A DNA stretch of 9,463 nt from Phycisphaerales bacterium (GCA_011055475.1 DSDH01000197.1:1-9463), one strand, 5' to 3'. Positions 1 through 7,144 are shown, numbered from the stretch's first letter. Notes: generated by a model not told the origin, from the sequence alone. A program made the numbers and translations.

Positions 1-972
1 CTCGACGACGCGAAGAAGCACATCGTCGGCTGGGATGATGCGAACACCACCGTGCAATGGGATGCGGTCTTCGACCAGGTCGGCCAATATGAGGTGGTGG
101 TCGTCCAGGCGGCCAGCGAACCGGCGGACGATCCCTATACTGTTTCGATTGGATCGGCGGTAGTCGAGGGCCGCGTGCGCGATACGAAGGGGCAGTACGA
201 GGACGTGTCTATCGGGACGCTGCGCATCGACACCCCCGGCGTGTACACCGTGGTGCTGCGGGCGCTGGATAAGACCGGCGATGCGATCATGGATCTCGGC
301 GGGATAAAGCTGACCAGACGCACGCAAGTGGGGTCGCGCGTGGTGCTCACCGGCTCTGATTTCAGCGCCTGGCGGGACGACATCGGCACCTGGATGATCG
401 GCGGCGAGGCGACGCTTGATCCGGACGATCCCATGAAGCTGCGCTGTCTGCCGGGCAACGGGGTCTTCGTCAATGGGCCCGACGGCCGTACCGTGTACCT
501 GTTCACCACCGCCGAATTCGGCGATTGCATCGCTCACATCGAATTCATGGTGCCCAAGGGCTCCAACTCCGGCGTGTACTTCCAGGGCCGCTACGAGATA
601 CAGATCTTCGACAGTTACGGCGTGGCCGCCCCGAAGCACTCGGATTGCGGCGGCGTCTATGAGCGTTGGAAAGACAACCAGGGTTATGAGGGCGTGCCGC
701 CACGGGTCAACGCCTCGCGGCCGCCGGGCCAATGGCAGAGCTTCGACGTGGTATTCCGTGCGCCGCGGTTCGACGCTTCGGGCCGCAAGGTCGCCAACGC
801 GCGATTCGTCAAGGTCGTCCACAACGGCAAGGTCGTGCACGAGGACGTCGAGGTGACCGGACCAACGCGGGCGGCCCAGTTCGAGGATGAAAAACCCACC
901 GGGCCGCTGGTCTTACAGGGCGATCATGGGCCCGTGGCGTACCGGAATATCTGGGTCGCGCCGGTGGACTGA
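1..972 (+). CDS. DUF1080 (3-keto-disaccharide hydrolase-like) protein with carbohydrate-binding-like domain, 5' truncated
   Basis: The reading frame is open from the first base to a TGA at 970-972, so the true start lies outside the window and the visible part is 323 residues. A GTG at 52 opens a sub-frame but lies inside a domain and is not a credible start. Residues 1 to about 108 form a beta-rich module with a W-D-V-x-x-x-G-x-Y layout, resembling the binding modules attached to alpha-L-fucosidases (DUF5077-like). Residues about 113-323 are a DUF1080 concanavalin-like fold. Hallmarks are GSNSGVYFQGRYEIQIFDSYG-type strands near 547-619, DCGGVYERW near 646-669, FRAPRFDASGRK near 754-789 and a closing HGPVAYRNIW near 925-954. 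Known family members are linked to hydrolysis of 3-keto-glycosides; the exact substrate is unknown. The protein is probably secreted like its neighbours, but the N-terminus is not visible. It shares the QGRYExQxxDSYG core with the next gene. Confidence 0.85.
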   Translation, partial: LDDAKKHIVGWDDANTTVQWDAVFDQVGQYEVVVVQAASEPADDPYTVSIGSAVVEGRVRDTKGQYEDVSIGTLRIDTPGVYTVVLRALDKTGDAIMDLGGIKLTRRTQVGSRVVLTGSDFSAWRDDIGTWMIGGEATLDPDDPMKLRCLPGNGVFVNGPDGRTVYLFTTAEFGDCIAHIEFMVPKGSNSGVYFQGRYEIQIFDSYGVAAPKHSDCGGVYERWKDNQGYEGVPPRVNASRPPGQWQSFDVVFRAPRFDASGRKVANARFVKVVHNGKVVHEDVEVTGPTRAAQFEDEKPTGPLVLQGDHGPVAYRNIWVAPVD

Positions 973-1045
973 GCTCGCGGAGGCGAGTATCCCGGCACGG
1001 TGCGGGATGCGATAGACTATGCAGGCAAGACTGAAGGAGGTCATG
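973..1045 (+). other. Short intergenic leader with two small hairpins
   Basis: The 73-base gap between the first two DUF1080 genes holds two inverted repeats. GCTCGC (973-978) faces GCGAGT (983-988) around a four-base loop, with one G-T wobble. ATCCCG (989-994) faces CGGGAT (1003-1008) around an eight-base loop. Neither is followed by a T tract, so they do not look like an intrinsic terminator; they may be mRNA processing or stability structures. A strong ribosome binding site, AAGGAGG, lies at 1034-1040. The gap is short enough for cotranscription. Confidence 0.45.
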
Positions 1046-2566
1046 ATGCGAAGCAACGGATGGTGGACCGCGCTGGTTCTTGGATGCGTGGTGTGGATCG
1101 GCTCGGCGGGCTCAGGCGCCGAGCGGGTCGATCCGTTCATGGGGGATTGGCAGGGGACCTATGAGACGCTGGACGGCGACGTGAGCGACTTCGTCGCACA
1201 GGTCATCGCCCTGGGCGATTCGCGGTACCGCGTGAACAACCTGTATGCCTTTGACACGCGCGAGGCGCCGATCTGCGTCGTGGAGGGGGAATTGCGGGAT
1301 GGCCGGGTGCGCCTGATCAGTGCGGATGGCTTCTGGCGGATTCAGGGCGTGCTGGAGGGCGACACGTTCAGCGGCACGTTCCGCGGCGAGGCCGACGGGC
1401 GATTCGAACTGCACCGCGTGGTACGGTTGAGCCCGACGCTGGGCGCCAGGCCGCCGCGCGGGGCGATTGTTCTGTTTGACGGCACCGGTTTTGAGGAGTG
1501 GCGGTCGGTCGGCTTCTTTGCCGGCCTGGTGGATCTGGCCCATGAGATCGGGGGGGATCACGCCGCGGCGTATCTCAAGACGCGGCTGTGGTCGATGATC
1601 GACCAGCCCGCCGTGCTGGAGATCGGCAGCGACGATGGGGTGAAAGTCTGGCTCAACGGCCAGGTCGTGCATGCGAACAACGCCGCCCGCGGCGTAACCC
1701 CCGGGCAGGACAAGGTGCCCGTGCAATTCAGGACCGGCTGGAATGATCTGCTGCTGAAGGTGACCAACGGCGCCGGCGGGTGGGGGGCGTGTGTCCGCGT
1801 CGCCGATGCACAGGGCCGACCGCTCAAGAACGTCCATGAGCAGGCGGCCGACGACGAGACCGCCGTGACACGCCAATCTTTCGTACAGAACAACGCGTTC
1901 CTGACCACGTGGTCGGTGGCCGGGCCGTACCGCGTCGAGGGCAAGGAGGGCTCGGACCTGCTGGATATCCCACTGGGCCCGGAGCTGAAGGACCCCCCGA
2001 CGGATTGGAAGACGCTCAAGTTGCCGGACAGCACCGACGAGGTGCCCTGGCCGATCGTGGACGGTGCGATGCAGGTGGGCCGCGGCTCGATTGTGACGCG
2101 GCGCACGTTCTCAGACTTCCGGATGCACCTGGAGTTTCGCACACCGTTTATGCCCACCGCCCGCGGTCAGGGTCGGGCCAACAGTGGCGTGTACCTGCAG
2201 GGGCGTTACGAGGTGCAGGTGCTCGACAGCTACGGCCTGGAGGGGGCCGACAACGAATGCGGCGGCATCTATCAGGTGGCCCGGCCCGCCGTGAACATGT
2301 GTGCTCCGCCGCTGCAATGGCAGACGTATGACATCGATTTCCGCGCGCCGCGGTTCGACGACGAGGGTCGCAAAACGGCCCCGGCCATCTTGACCCTCCG
2401 GCATAATGGGGTTACAATACATAACTCGCAGCCCTTGCCCGGTCCCACGGGCGGGGCGCTGGACGGCAATGAACACGAGCCCGGCGGAATCATGCTCCAG
2501 GATCACGGCAACCCGGTGCAGTATCGCAACATCTGGATCATCCCCGCGCCTTCGGCGGCGCCGTAA
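1046..2566 (+). CDS. Secreted DUF1080 (3-keto-disaccharide hydrolase-like) protein with inserted galactose-binding-like module
   Basis: The start at ATG 1046 (506 residues) is chosen because AAGGAGG at 1034-1040 sits five bases upstream. ATG 1043 is possible, and ATG 1019 lies upstream of that site. Residues 1-25 are a Sec signal peptide with a likely cut after S-G-A25. Residues about 26-130 are a small beta domain (motifs GDWQGTYE, QVIALGDSRYR), followed by SPTLGARPP and the DUF1080 opening IVLFDGTGFEEW at 141-152. The DUF1080 fold is then interrupted: residues about 156-262 carry a module with GSDDGVKVWLNG and GWNDLLLKV, and residues about 285-324 carry FLTTWSVAGPY and DWKTL. DUF1080 resumes at PWPIVDGAM (about 334) and runs through LEFRTPFMP, NSGVYLQGRYEVQVLDSYG, ECGGIYQV, FRAPRFDDEGRK and QDHGNPVQYRNIW. 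The family is associated with 3-keto-glycoside cleavage; the insert probably binds carbohydrate. Substrate unknown. Confidence 0.88.
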   Translation: MRSNGWWTALVLGCVVWIGSAGSGAERVDPFMGDWQGTYETLDGDVSDFVAQVIALGDSRYRVNNLYAFDTREAPICVVEGELRDGRVRLISADGFWRIQGVLEGDTFSGTFRGEADGRFELHRVVRLSPTLGARPPRGAIVLFDGTGFEEWRSVGFFAGLVDLAHEIGGDHAAAYLKTRLWSMIDQPAVLEIGSDDGVKVWLNGQVVHANNAARGVTPGQDKVPVQFRTGWNDLLLKVTNGAGGWGACVRVADAQGRPLKNVHEQAADDETAVTRQSFVQNNAFLTTWSVAGPYRVEGKEGSDLLDIPLGPELKDPPTDWKTLKLPDSTDEVPWPIVDGAMQVGRGSIVTRRTFSDFRMHLEFRTPFMPTARGQGRANSGVYLQGRYEVQVLDSYGLEGADNECGGIYQVARPAVNMCAPPLQWQTYDIDFRAPRFDDEGRKTAPAILTLRHNGVTIHNSQPLPGPTGGALDGNEHEPGGIMLQDHGNPVQYRNIWIIPAPSAAP

Positions 2567-2657
2567 GGAACACGTGGAGTGAGTGGAATATCCGACCGAC
2601 CCTCCGGATCGGATTGGCGAGGTATAATACGCAGGGTGTTTTTGAAGGGTAGAGATT
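2567..2657 (+). promoter_or_regulatory. Possible internal promoter (-10 only) and ribosome binding site before the first oxidoreductase gene
   Basis: This 91-base gap contains a perfect TATAAT at 2623-2628, about 30 bases before the next start codon. No convincing -35 box is found 16-18 bases upstream, where the sequence is C-rich. A six-base inverted repeat, ATCCGA (2590-2595) with TCGGAT (2609-2614), overlaps the place where a -35 would be, so it could be an operator; this is weak. AAGGG at 2645-2649 is the likely ribosome binding site, eight bases before ATG 2658. The unit may be read through from upstream as well. Confidence 0.35.
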
Positions 2658-4010
2658 ATGGAACGCACGAGTAGCGGAAAGCAGGTTTCACGACGGCAGT
2701 TTATGGGCGGCGCGGCGGCGGCCGCGGCCGCGTTCACCGTCGTGCCCCGACACGTTCTGGGTCAGGGCATGCAGGCGCCCAGCGACACGCTCAACATCGC
2801 CGGCATCGGCGTGGGGGGCATGGGCAACGGCAACATCAACGCCTGCAAGAGTGAGAACATCGTCGCGCTGTGCGACGTGGACTGGCGGTACGCGGCGCGC
2901 ACGTTCGAACAGTTCCCCAAGGCCCGGCGGTGGAAAGACTTCCGCAAGATGCTCGATGAGCAAAAGGACATCGACGCGGTGGTGATCGCCACGCCGGATC
3001 ATTTGCACGCCATCAACGCGTTGGAGGCGATGAAGCGGGGCAAGCACGTGTACGTGCAAAAGCCGCTGACGCGGACCGTGGGCGAGGCGCGGATTCTCAC
3101 GCAGGCCGCCCGCAAGTACAAGGTTGCCACGCAGATGGGCAACCAGGGCCATTCGGGCGATGGCGTGCGGGACATCTGCGAGTGGATCTGGGCGGGTGTG
3201 ATCGGCGAGGTGCGTGAGGTGCACGCCTGGACGAACCGGCCGGTCTGGCCGCAGGGCATCAAAGACCGTCCTCCGGCCCAGCCGGTGCCGGATACGCTGG
3301 ATTGGGACCTGTACTGCGGGCCGAGCCCGCTGCGGCCCTATAACGAGGCCTATCACCCCTTCAAGTGGCGCGGCTGGTGGGATTTCGGCGCCGGCGCTCT
3401 GGGCGACATGGCCTGCCACGTGCTGGATCCGGTGATCTGGGCGCTGAAGCTGAAGTACCCCACGTCCGTGTGGGCCTGCGCGACCGAGGTCTACGAGGAG
3501 ACGTTCCCGCACGCCTCGATCATCCGGTTCGAGTTCCCGGCCCGTGAGGGCATGCCTGCCGTGAAGGTCAATTGGTACGACGGCGGGATGAAGCCGCCGC
3601 GGCCGGATGAGTTGGACGATCGTCGCGACATCAACCAGGCCAGCAGCAACGTGCTGTTCATGGGCACCAAGGGCGTGCTGCGGTGCGGCGAGTACGGCGA
3701 CAATCCGCAACTGATTCCGTATTCGCGGATGCGGGACTTCGTGAACAACAAGCCGCCGCAGACGCTCGAGCGGATCCGGACCAGCCACGAGGGCAACTGG
3801 ATCGAGGCCTGCAAGGGCGGCAAGCCCGCCACGTCCAATTTCGACTATTCCGGCCCGTTCACCGAGATGGTCGTCATGGGCAACCTGGCCCTGAAGCGGC
3901 TCGGCAAGAAGCTGCTCTGGGACGGCGAGAACATGCGGTTCACCAACGACGATGAAGCGAACAAGTACGTCATGTGGCCCGCACGGAAGGGCTGGGAGCT
4001 GGAGCTGTAG
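2658..4010 (+). CDS. Tat-exported Gfo/Idh/MocA family oxidoreductase
   Basis: A 450-residue NAD(P)-dependent sugar oxidoreductase. Residues 11-16 (SRRQFM) form a twin-arginine export motif followed by an alanine-rich hydrophobic stretch and a likely cut near VLG-Q (35/36), so the folded, cofactor-loaded enzyme should act in the periplasm. The Rossmann fold starts at NIAGIGVGGMGNGN (about 46-59). The usual E-K-P loop reads V-Q-K-P (133-136), keeping the catalytic-type K135 but replacing E by Q. The C-terminal alpha/beta domain has the GDMACHVLD signature with D250, H254 and D257, which matches the family's catalytic His/Asp region. Members oxidise or reduce sugar hydroxyls, often at C3 in clusters with DUF1080 proteins; that role is inferred here from the neighbours. 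Start ATG 2658 has AAGGG eight bases upstream. It differs strongly from the second oxidoreductase at 5670, suggesting distinct substrates or opposite directions. Confidence 0.92.
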   Translation: MERTSSGKQVSRRQFMGGAAAAAAAFTVVPRHVLGQGMQAPSDTLNIAGIGVGGMGNGNINACKSENIVALCDVDWRYAARTFEQFPKARRWKDFRKMLDEQKDIDAVVIATPDHLHAINALEAMKRGKHVYVQKPLTRTVGEARILTQAARKYKVATQMGNQGHSGDGVRDICEWIWAGVIGEVREVHAWTNRPVWPQGIKDRPPAQPVPDTLDWDLYCGPSPLRPYNEAYHPFKWRGWWDFGAGALGDMACHVLDPVIWALKLKYPTSVWACATEVYEETFPHASIIRFEFPAREGMPAVKVNWYDGGMKPPRPDELDDRRDINQASSNVLFMGTKGVLRCGEYGDNPQLIPYSRMRDFVNNKPPQTLERIRTSHEGNWIEACKGGKPATSNFDYSGPFTEMVVMGNLALKRLGKKLLWDGENMRFTNDDEANKYVMWPARKGWELEL

Positions 4011-4159
4011 AAATCTGAAAGCATCCTTCCGGATGATTCGTCTTGTGTAGGGACGGGACCGGGAGCGGTTTGCGTCGGGGCGCCCTCAGGGCGCCGCCGG
4101 CGCAATCGTTACCGGTTCGGCCGGGGGGTGCGACCGTGGCTAGATGTGGGAGAGCAGTG
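4011..4159 (+). other. Leader of the fusion gene, with strong GC hairpin
   Basis: The 149-base gap holds two inverted repeats. CATCC (4022-4026) faces GGATG (4031-4035) around TTCC, a tight tetraloop hairpin just after the oxidoreductase stop codon. GGCGCCC (4079-4085) faces GGGCGCC (4089-4095) around TCA, a perfect seven-pair GC stem. Neither has a following T tract, so an intrinsic terminator is not supported; partial attenuation or mRNA end protection is possible. The frame of the downstream gene stays open back to 4043 through the second hairpin, but the composition and lack of a ribosome binding site argue against translation there. Confidence 0.5.
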
Positions 4160-5653
4160 ATGGCGAAGAAAATGCTATTTGTGGCGGTGGTGGTCGCCAT
4201 GCTGGTGTCCGTCGCGCCGGCCCAGGAGCTGGGTCGAAGCCGGGGCGGGTTCCACCCTCCGCGGGACGCGTACCCCGGCTGGCAGCTTGGGACGCAGGCG
4301 TACACCTTCAACCGGTTCACTTTTTTTGAAGCGGTCGACAAGGCCGCCGAATTGGGCTTGAGCTGGATCGAGGCCTATCCCGGCCAGAAGATCAGTGCCG
4401 ACATCGACGGCACGATGGGGCCGCAGATGACGGCCGAGCAACGCGAAGCGGTCAAGAAGAAGTTGGCGGCCAACGGCATCCGACTGGTCTGTTTTGGCGT
4501 GACGGGCCTGCCGAACGATGAGGCTCAATCGCGACAGGTCTTCGAGTTCTGCAAGGATATGGGAATTCGCAACATCGCGTCCGAGCCGGCGGAGGAGGCC
4601 TTCGACCTGATCGACCGGCTGGCCCAGGAGTATCAGATCTACGTGGCGATCCATAACCACCCAAAGCCGTCGCACTATTGGAATCCGGATACGGTGCTGA
4701 AGGTGTGTGAGGGGCGCAGCCAGTACATCGGGGCCTGCGCCGATACGGGGCACTGGACGCGCAGCGGGGTCGATCCGCTTGAGGCCGTCAAGAAGCTCAA
4801 AGATCGGATCATCTATTTCCATTTCAAGGACCTCAACGAATTCGGCAATCGGGGCGCCCACGACGTGCCTTGGGGCACGGGCAAGAGCAAGCCCCGCGAG
4901 ATTCTTGAGTACCTTCACGAGGTCGGCTGGAGGGGCATGTTCTCGATCGAATACGAGCACAACTGGCTCAATTCCGTGCCGGAGATCCGTCAGTGCGTGC
5001 ACTGGTTCGAAAAGGTCGCCGCCGAGCTCCGGCCCGGCGGCTGGAAGAAGCTGCTGGCCGAGGATCTGAGCAACGCCACGTCGAGCGGCAACTGGACGCT
5101 GGCCGATGACGTGCTGGGCCGGGTCGCCGGGGGCGGCGATCTGTGGACGAAGGACCGCTACGGCAACTTCATCCTGGACCTGGAGTTCAAGGTGGACAAG
5201 GGCAGCAACAGCGGCGTGTTCATCCGCACGGATAATCCGAAGGACAACGTTCAGACGGGTATCGAGGTGCAGATCTTCGATTCCGCCGGGGCCCAGCCCG
5301 GCCGCCACTCCTGCGGCGCGATCTACGATTGCCTGGCGCCCGCGACGAATCCGACGCTGCCGGCGGGGCAGTGGAACCACCTGACGATCTTCGCGTGGAA
5401 CAACCGCCTGGCGGTTTCGATGAACGGCGAGCCCCTGATCCGTATGGACCTCGATGAGTGGACCGAGGCCGGGCAGAACCCGACGGCCGACGCCGCGCCT
5501 AATACGTGGCCCAAACCGGACGGCTCGAAGAACAAGTTCCGCACCGCCTATAAGGACCTGAAGCGTGAGGGGCATATCGGATTCCAGGACCATGGCAATC
5601 CGGTGTGGTATCGTAACGTGAAAATCCGAACACTGGAACGAAGAGATCGATAA
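4160..5653 (+). CDS. Secreted sugar isomerase/epimerase TIM barrel fused to a DUF1080 domain
   Basis: Start ATG 4160 (497 residues) is chosen because GGGAG at 4148-4152 lies seven bases upstream and the protein then begins with a clean Sec signal peptide, MAKKMLFVAVVVAMLVSVAPA, cut after A-P-A21. Residues about 38-290 are a xylose-isomerase-like TIM barrel (AP endonuclease 2 superfamily): opening QLGTQAYTF, then WIEAYPG, IASEP, VAIHNHP, GACADTGHW, YFHFKDLN and FSIEYEHNW. Candidate metal or catalytic residues by position are E142, D195, H221 and E264. Residues about 297-493 are a DUF1080 domain: GNWTLADDVLGR, LEFKVDKGSNSGVFIRTDN, IEVQIFDSAG, HSCGAIYD, GQWNHLTIF and GHIGFQDHGNPVWYRNVKI. The fusion joins an isomerase, epimerase or lyase step to a keto-glycoside hydrolase step in one exported polypeptide. 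The next gene starts 16 bases downstream, supporting an operon. Substrate and exact chemistry cannot be read from sequence. Confidence 0.9.
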   Translation: MAKKMLFVAVVVAMLVSVAPAQELGRSRGGFHPPRDAYPGWQLGTQAYTFNRFTFFEAVDKAAELGLSWIEAYPGQKISADIDGTMGPQMTAEQREAVKKKLAANGIRLVCFGVTGLPNDEAQSRQVFEFCKDMGIRNIASEPAEEAFDLIDRLAQEYQIYVAIHNHPKPSHYWNPDTVLKVCEGRSQYIGACADTGHWTRSGVDPLEAVKKLKDRIIYFHFKDLNEFGNRGAHDVPWGTGKSKPREILEYLHEVGWRGMFSIEYEHNWLNSVPEIRQCVHWFEKVAAELRPGGWKKLLAEDLSNATSSGNWTLADDVLGRVAGGGDLWTKDRYGNFILDLEFKVDKGSNSGVFIRTDNPKDNVQTGIEVQIFDSAGAQPGRHSCGAIYDCLAPATNPTLPAGQWNHLTIFAWNNRLAVSMNGEPLIRMDLDEWTEAGQNPTADAAPNTWPKPDGSKNKFRTAYKDLKREGHIGFQDHGNPVWYRNVKIRTLERRDR

Positions 5654-5669
5654 CGGGAGACGCAAAACG

Positions 5670-7043
5670 ATGGATAAAGGACTCGACCGACGTAGTTTCA
5701 TGCAGTCGACCGCGGCGATCGGCGCGGGGCTGTTTTTGTCGCCCGCGGCGTTCGGACAAGGGGCGGCGGCCGGGGCACGCAAGAAGGACGACATTAACGT
5801 CGCCCTGATCGGCGGCGGGGCCGAGGGCCAGGTGTTGATGAACGCCATTCTGAAGATGGGTCGCAACTCCGGCATCCGCTTCCGGGCGGTCTGTGACATC
5901 TGGGAAGCCGGAAACCTGCGTCGGGTCAGCCGCACCTTGAGCGCCTACAAGGCGTATGGGCACGCCGGCACGGGGTACGTGGACTACCAGGACCTGCTGG
6001 CCAGCGAGACCGACCTGGACGCGGTCATCGTCGCCACGCCCGACTTCTGGCACGCGCCGCACGCCATTGCCTCCATGAAGAAAGGCCTGCACGTCTATTG
6101 CGAGAAGGAAATGAGCAATGACCTGGCCAAGGCCAAGGAGATGGTGCAGGTCAGCCGTCAGACGGGCAAGCTCCTGCAGATCGGCCATCAGCGGCGCAGC
6201 AATCCGCGCTATCGTTTCTGCGAGGAGACGATCATGCGCGAGGCCGGTCTGCTGGGCCGGGTGACACACGCCTATGGCCAGTGGAACCGCAGCCGGGCGG
6301 CTTGTGAGGACTTGGGCTGGCCCGAGGGGACGGAGATTCCCCAGGCGGTGCTGGAGAAGTACGGCTACAAGGACATGAAGCAGTTCATGAACTGGCGATG
6401 GTACAAGGGGCTGGGCGGCGGTCCCATCGTGGACCTCGGCTCGCACCAGATCGACATCTTCAGTTGGTTCTTGGGCGAGGCTCTGCCCGCGTCGGTCATG
6501 GCCAGCGGCGGTACGGACTACTGGACCGACCACGAGTGGTACGACAACGTGATCACGATCTACGAGTTCCCGACGGCCAAGGGTCTGGTCCGGGCGACCT
6601 ACCAGACGCTGACGACCAACAGCGCCAACGGGTATTATGAACAGTTCCAGGGCGATGAAGGGACGTTGCTCATCAGTGAGTCCGCCGCCCGCGGGGACGT
6701 GTACCGCGAAGGCTGGGTGCCCGAGGAGAAGTGGCAGCCGTGGGTGGATAAGGGGGTCCTTCTCAAGGTCGCGGCGGCGACCAAGCCGGCGGCCGCCGAT
6801 ACCTCCGCCGCCGCGGACGTGCGGGAGTCCGTCAGTCCGGCGCAGTACAAGATTCCGGTCACAATGAACGTGCCGTACCACCAGCCGCACCTGGTCAACT
6901 TCTTTGATGCGATCCGTGGAGCGGCGACGCTCAATTGTCCGGGCGAGGTGGGGTACCACACGGCCGTCATGGTCCTGCGGGTCAACGACGCCGTGGCCGC
7001 AGCGCGAAAGCTGGAGTTCAAGCCCGAAGATTTCGCCATATAA
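5670..7043 (+). CDS. Tat-exported Gfo/Idh/MocA family oxidoreductase, second paralogue
   Basis: A 457-residue enzyme starting at ATG 5670, ten bases after GGGAG (5655-5659) and 16 bases after the fusion gene's stop. DRRSFM (residues 6-11) is a twin-arginine motif followed by a hydrophobic stretch to about residue 30, so export in folded form is expected. The dinucleotide-binding loop reads IGGGAEG (47-53) rather than the plain GxGxxG. The E-K-P loop reads CEKEM (144-148), keeping K146 but with Glu in place of Pro; IGHQRRSNPRY (171-181) follows. The catalytic-type segment GGGPIVDLGSHQID (249-262) carries D255, H259 and D262. An alanine-rich stretch at about 368-385 looks like a flexible linker or loop insertion. 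The family oxidises or reduces sugar-type hydroxyls with NAD(P); partnership with the fused isomerase-hydrolase is inferred from the tight spacing. A strong terminator follows the stop codon. Confidence 0.92.
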   Translation: MDKGLDRRSFMQSTAAIGAGLFLSPAAFGQGAAAGARKKDDINVALIGGGAEGQVLMNAILKMGRNSGIRFRAVCDIWEAGNLRRVSRTLSAYKAYGHAGTGYVDYQDLLASETDLDAVIVATPDFWHAPHAIASMKKGLHVYCEKEMSNDLAKAKEMVQVSRQTGKLLQIGHQRRSNPRYRFCEETIMREAGLLGRVTHAYGQWNRSRAACEDLGWPEGTEIPQAVLEKYGYKDMKQFMNWRWYKGLGGGPIVDLGSHQIDIFSWFLGEALPASVMASGGTDYWTDHEWYDNVITIYEFPTAKGLVRATYQTLTTNSANGYYEQFQGDEGTLLISESAARGDVYREGWVPEEKWQPWVDKGVLLKVAAATKPAAADTSAAADVRESVSPAQYKIPVTMNVPYHQPHLVNFFDAIRGAATLNCPGEVGYHTAVMVLRVNDAVAAARKLEFKPEDFAI

Positions 7044-7059
7044 GATGGTTTGTCTTCTG

Positions 7060-7095
7060 GCCGGCGAGGCCCCTTGAGGGCTTCGCCGGCTTTTT
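7060..7095 (+). terminator. Rho-independent terminator
   Basis: GCCGGCGA (7060-7067) pairs with TCGCCGGC (7083-7090), a G-T wobble joins 7068 and 7082, and GCCC (7069-7072) pairs with GGGC (7078-7081). This gives a 13-pair stem with a five-base loop. TTTTT (7091-7095) follows directly. It lies 16 bases after the second oxidoreductase gene and marks the end of the carbohydrate unit. Confidence 0.92.
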
Positions 7096-7144
7096 CTCGG
7101 CCTTGCAGGGTGCGGGGTATCCGCGCTGCGGGTGTCGGTCGCCC

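Noticed and set aside
1019..1045. Start of the second gene at ATG 1019
   Set aside because: The AAGGAGG site at 1034-1040 lies downstream of it and correctly precedes ATG 1046; the shorter form has a normal signal peptide.
1079..1087. Possible lipobox (V-L-G-C14) in the signal peptide of the second gene
   Set aside because: Leucine at -2 is unusual and the cysteine lies in the middle of the hydrophobic core, with a good S-G-A cleavage site further on.
2614..2619. TTGGCG as -35 box for the TATAAT at 2623
   Set aside because: The spacer would be only three bases, far too short for a sigma-70-type promoter.
2688..3788. Minus-strand open frame opposite the first oxidoreductase
   Set aside because: Arg/His/Pro/Leu-rich shadow of a gene with clear Rossmann and catalytic motifs on the plus strand.
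4022..4035. Hairpin after the first oxidoreductase gene as an intrinsic terminator
   Set aside because: Only five pairs and no T tract follows, in contrast to the clear terminator at 7060-7095.
4043..4159. Upstream extension of the fusion gene to an ATG at 4043
   Set aside because: The extension would pass through a perfect hairpin and bury the signal peptide about 40 residues inside; ATG 4160 has a good ribosome binding site.
4175..5935. Long open frame on the minus strand opposite the fusion gene
   Set aside because: It mirrors a strongly supported plus-strand gene; its translation is rich in R, P, H and L with no recognisable domain, as expected of antisense frames in GC-rich DNA.
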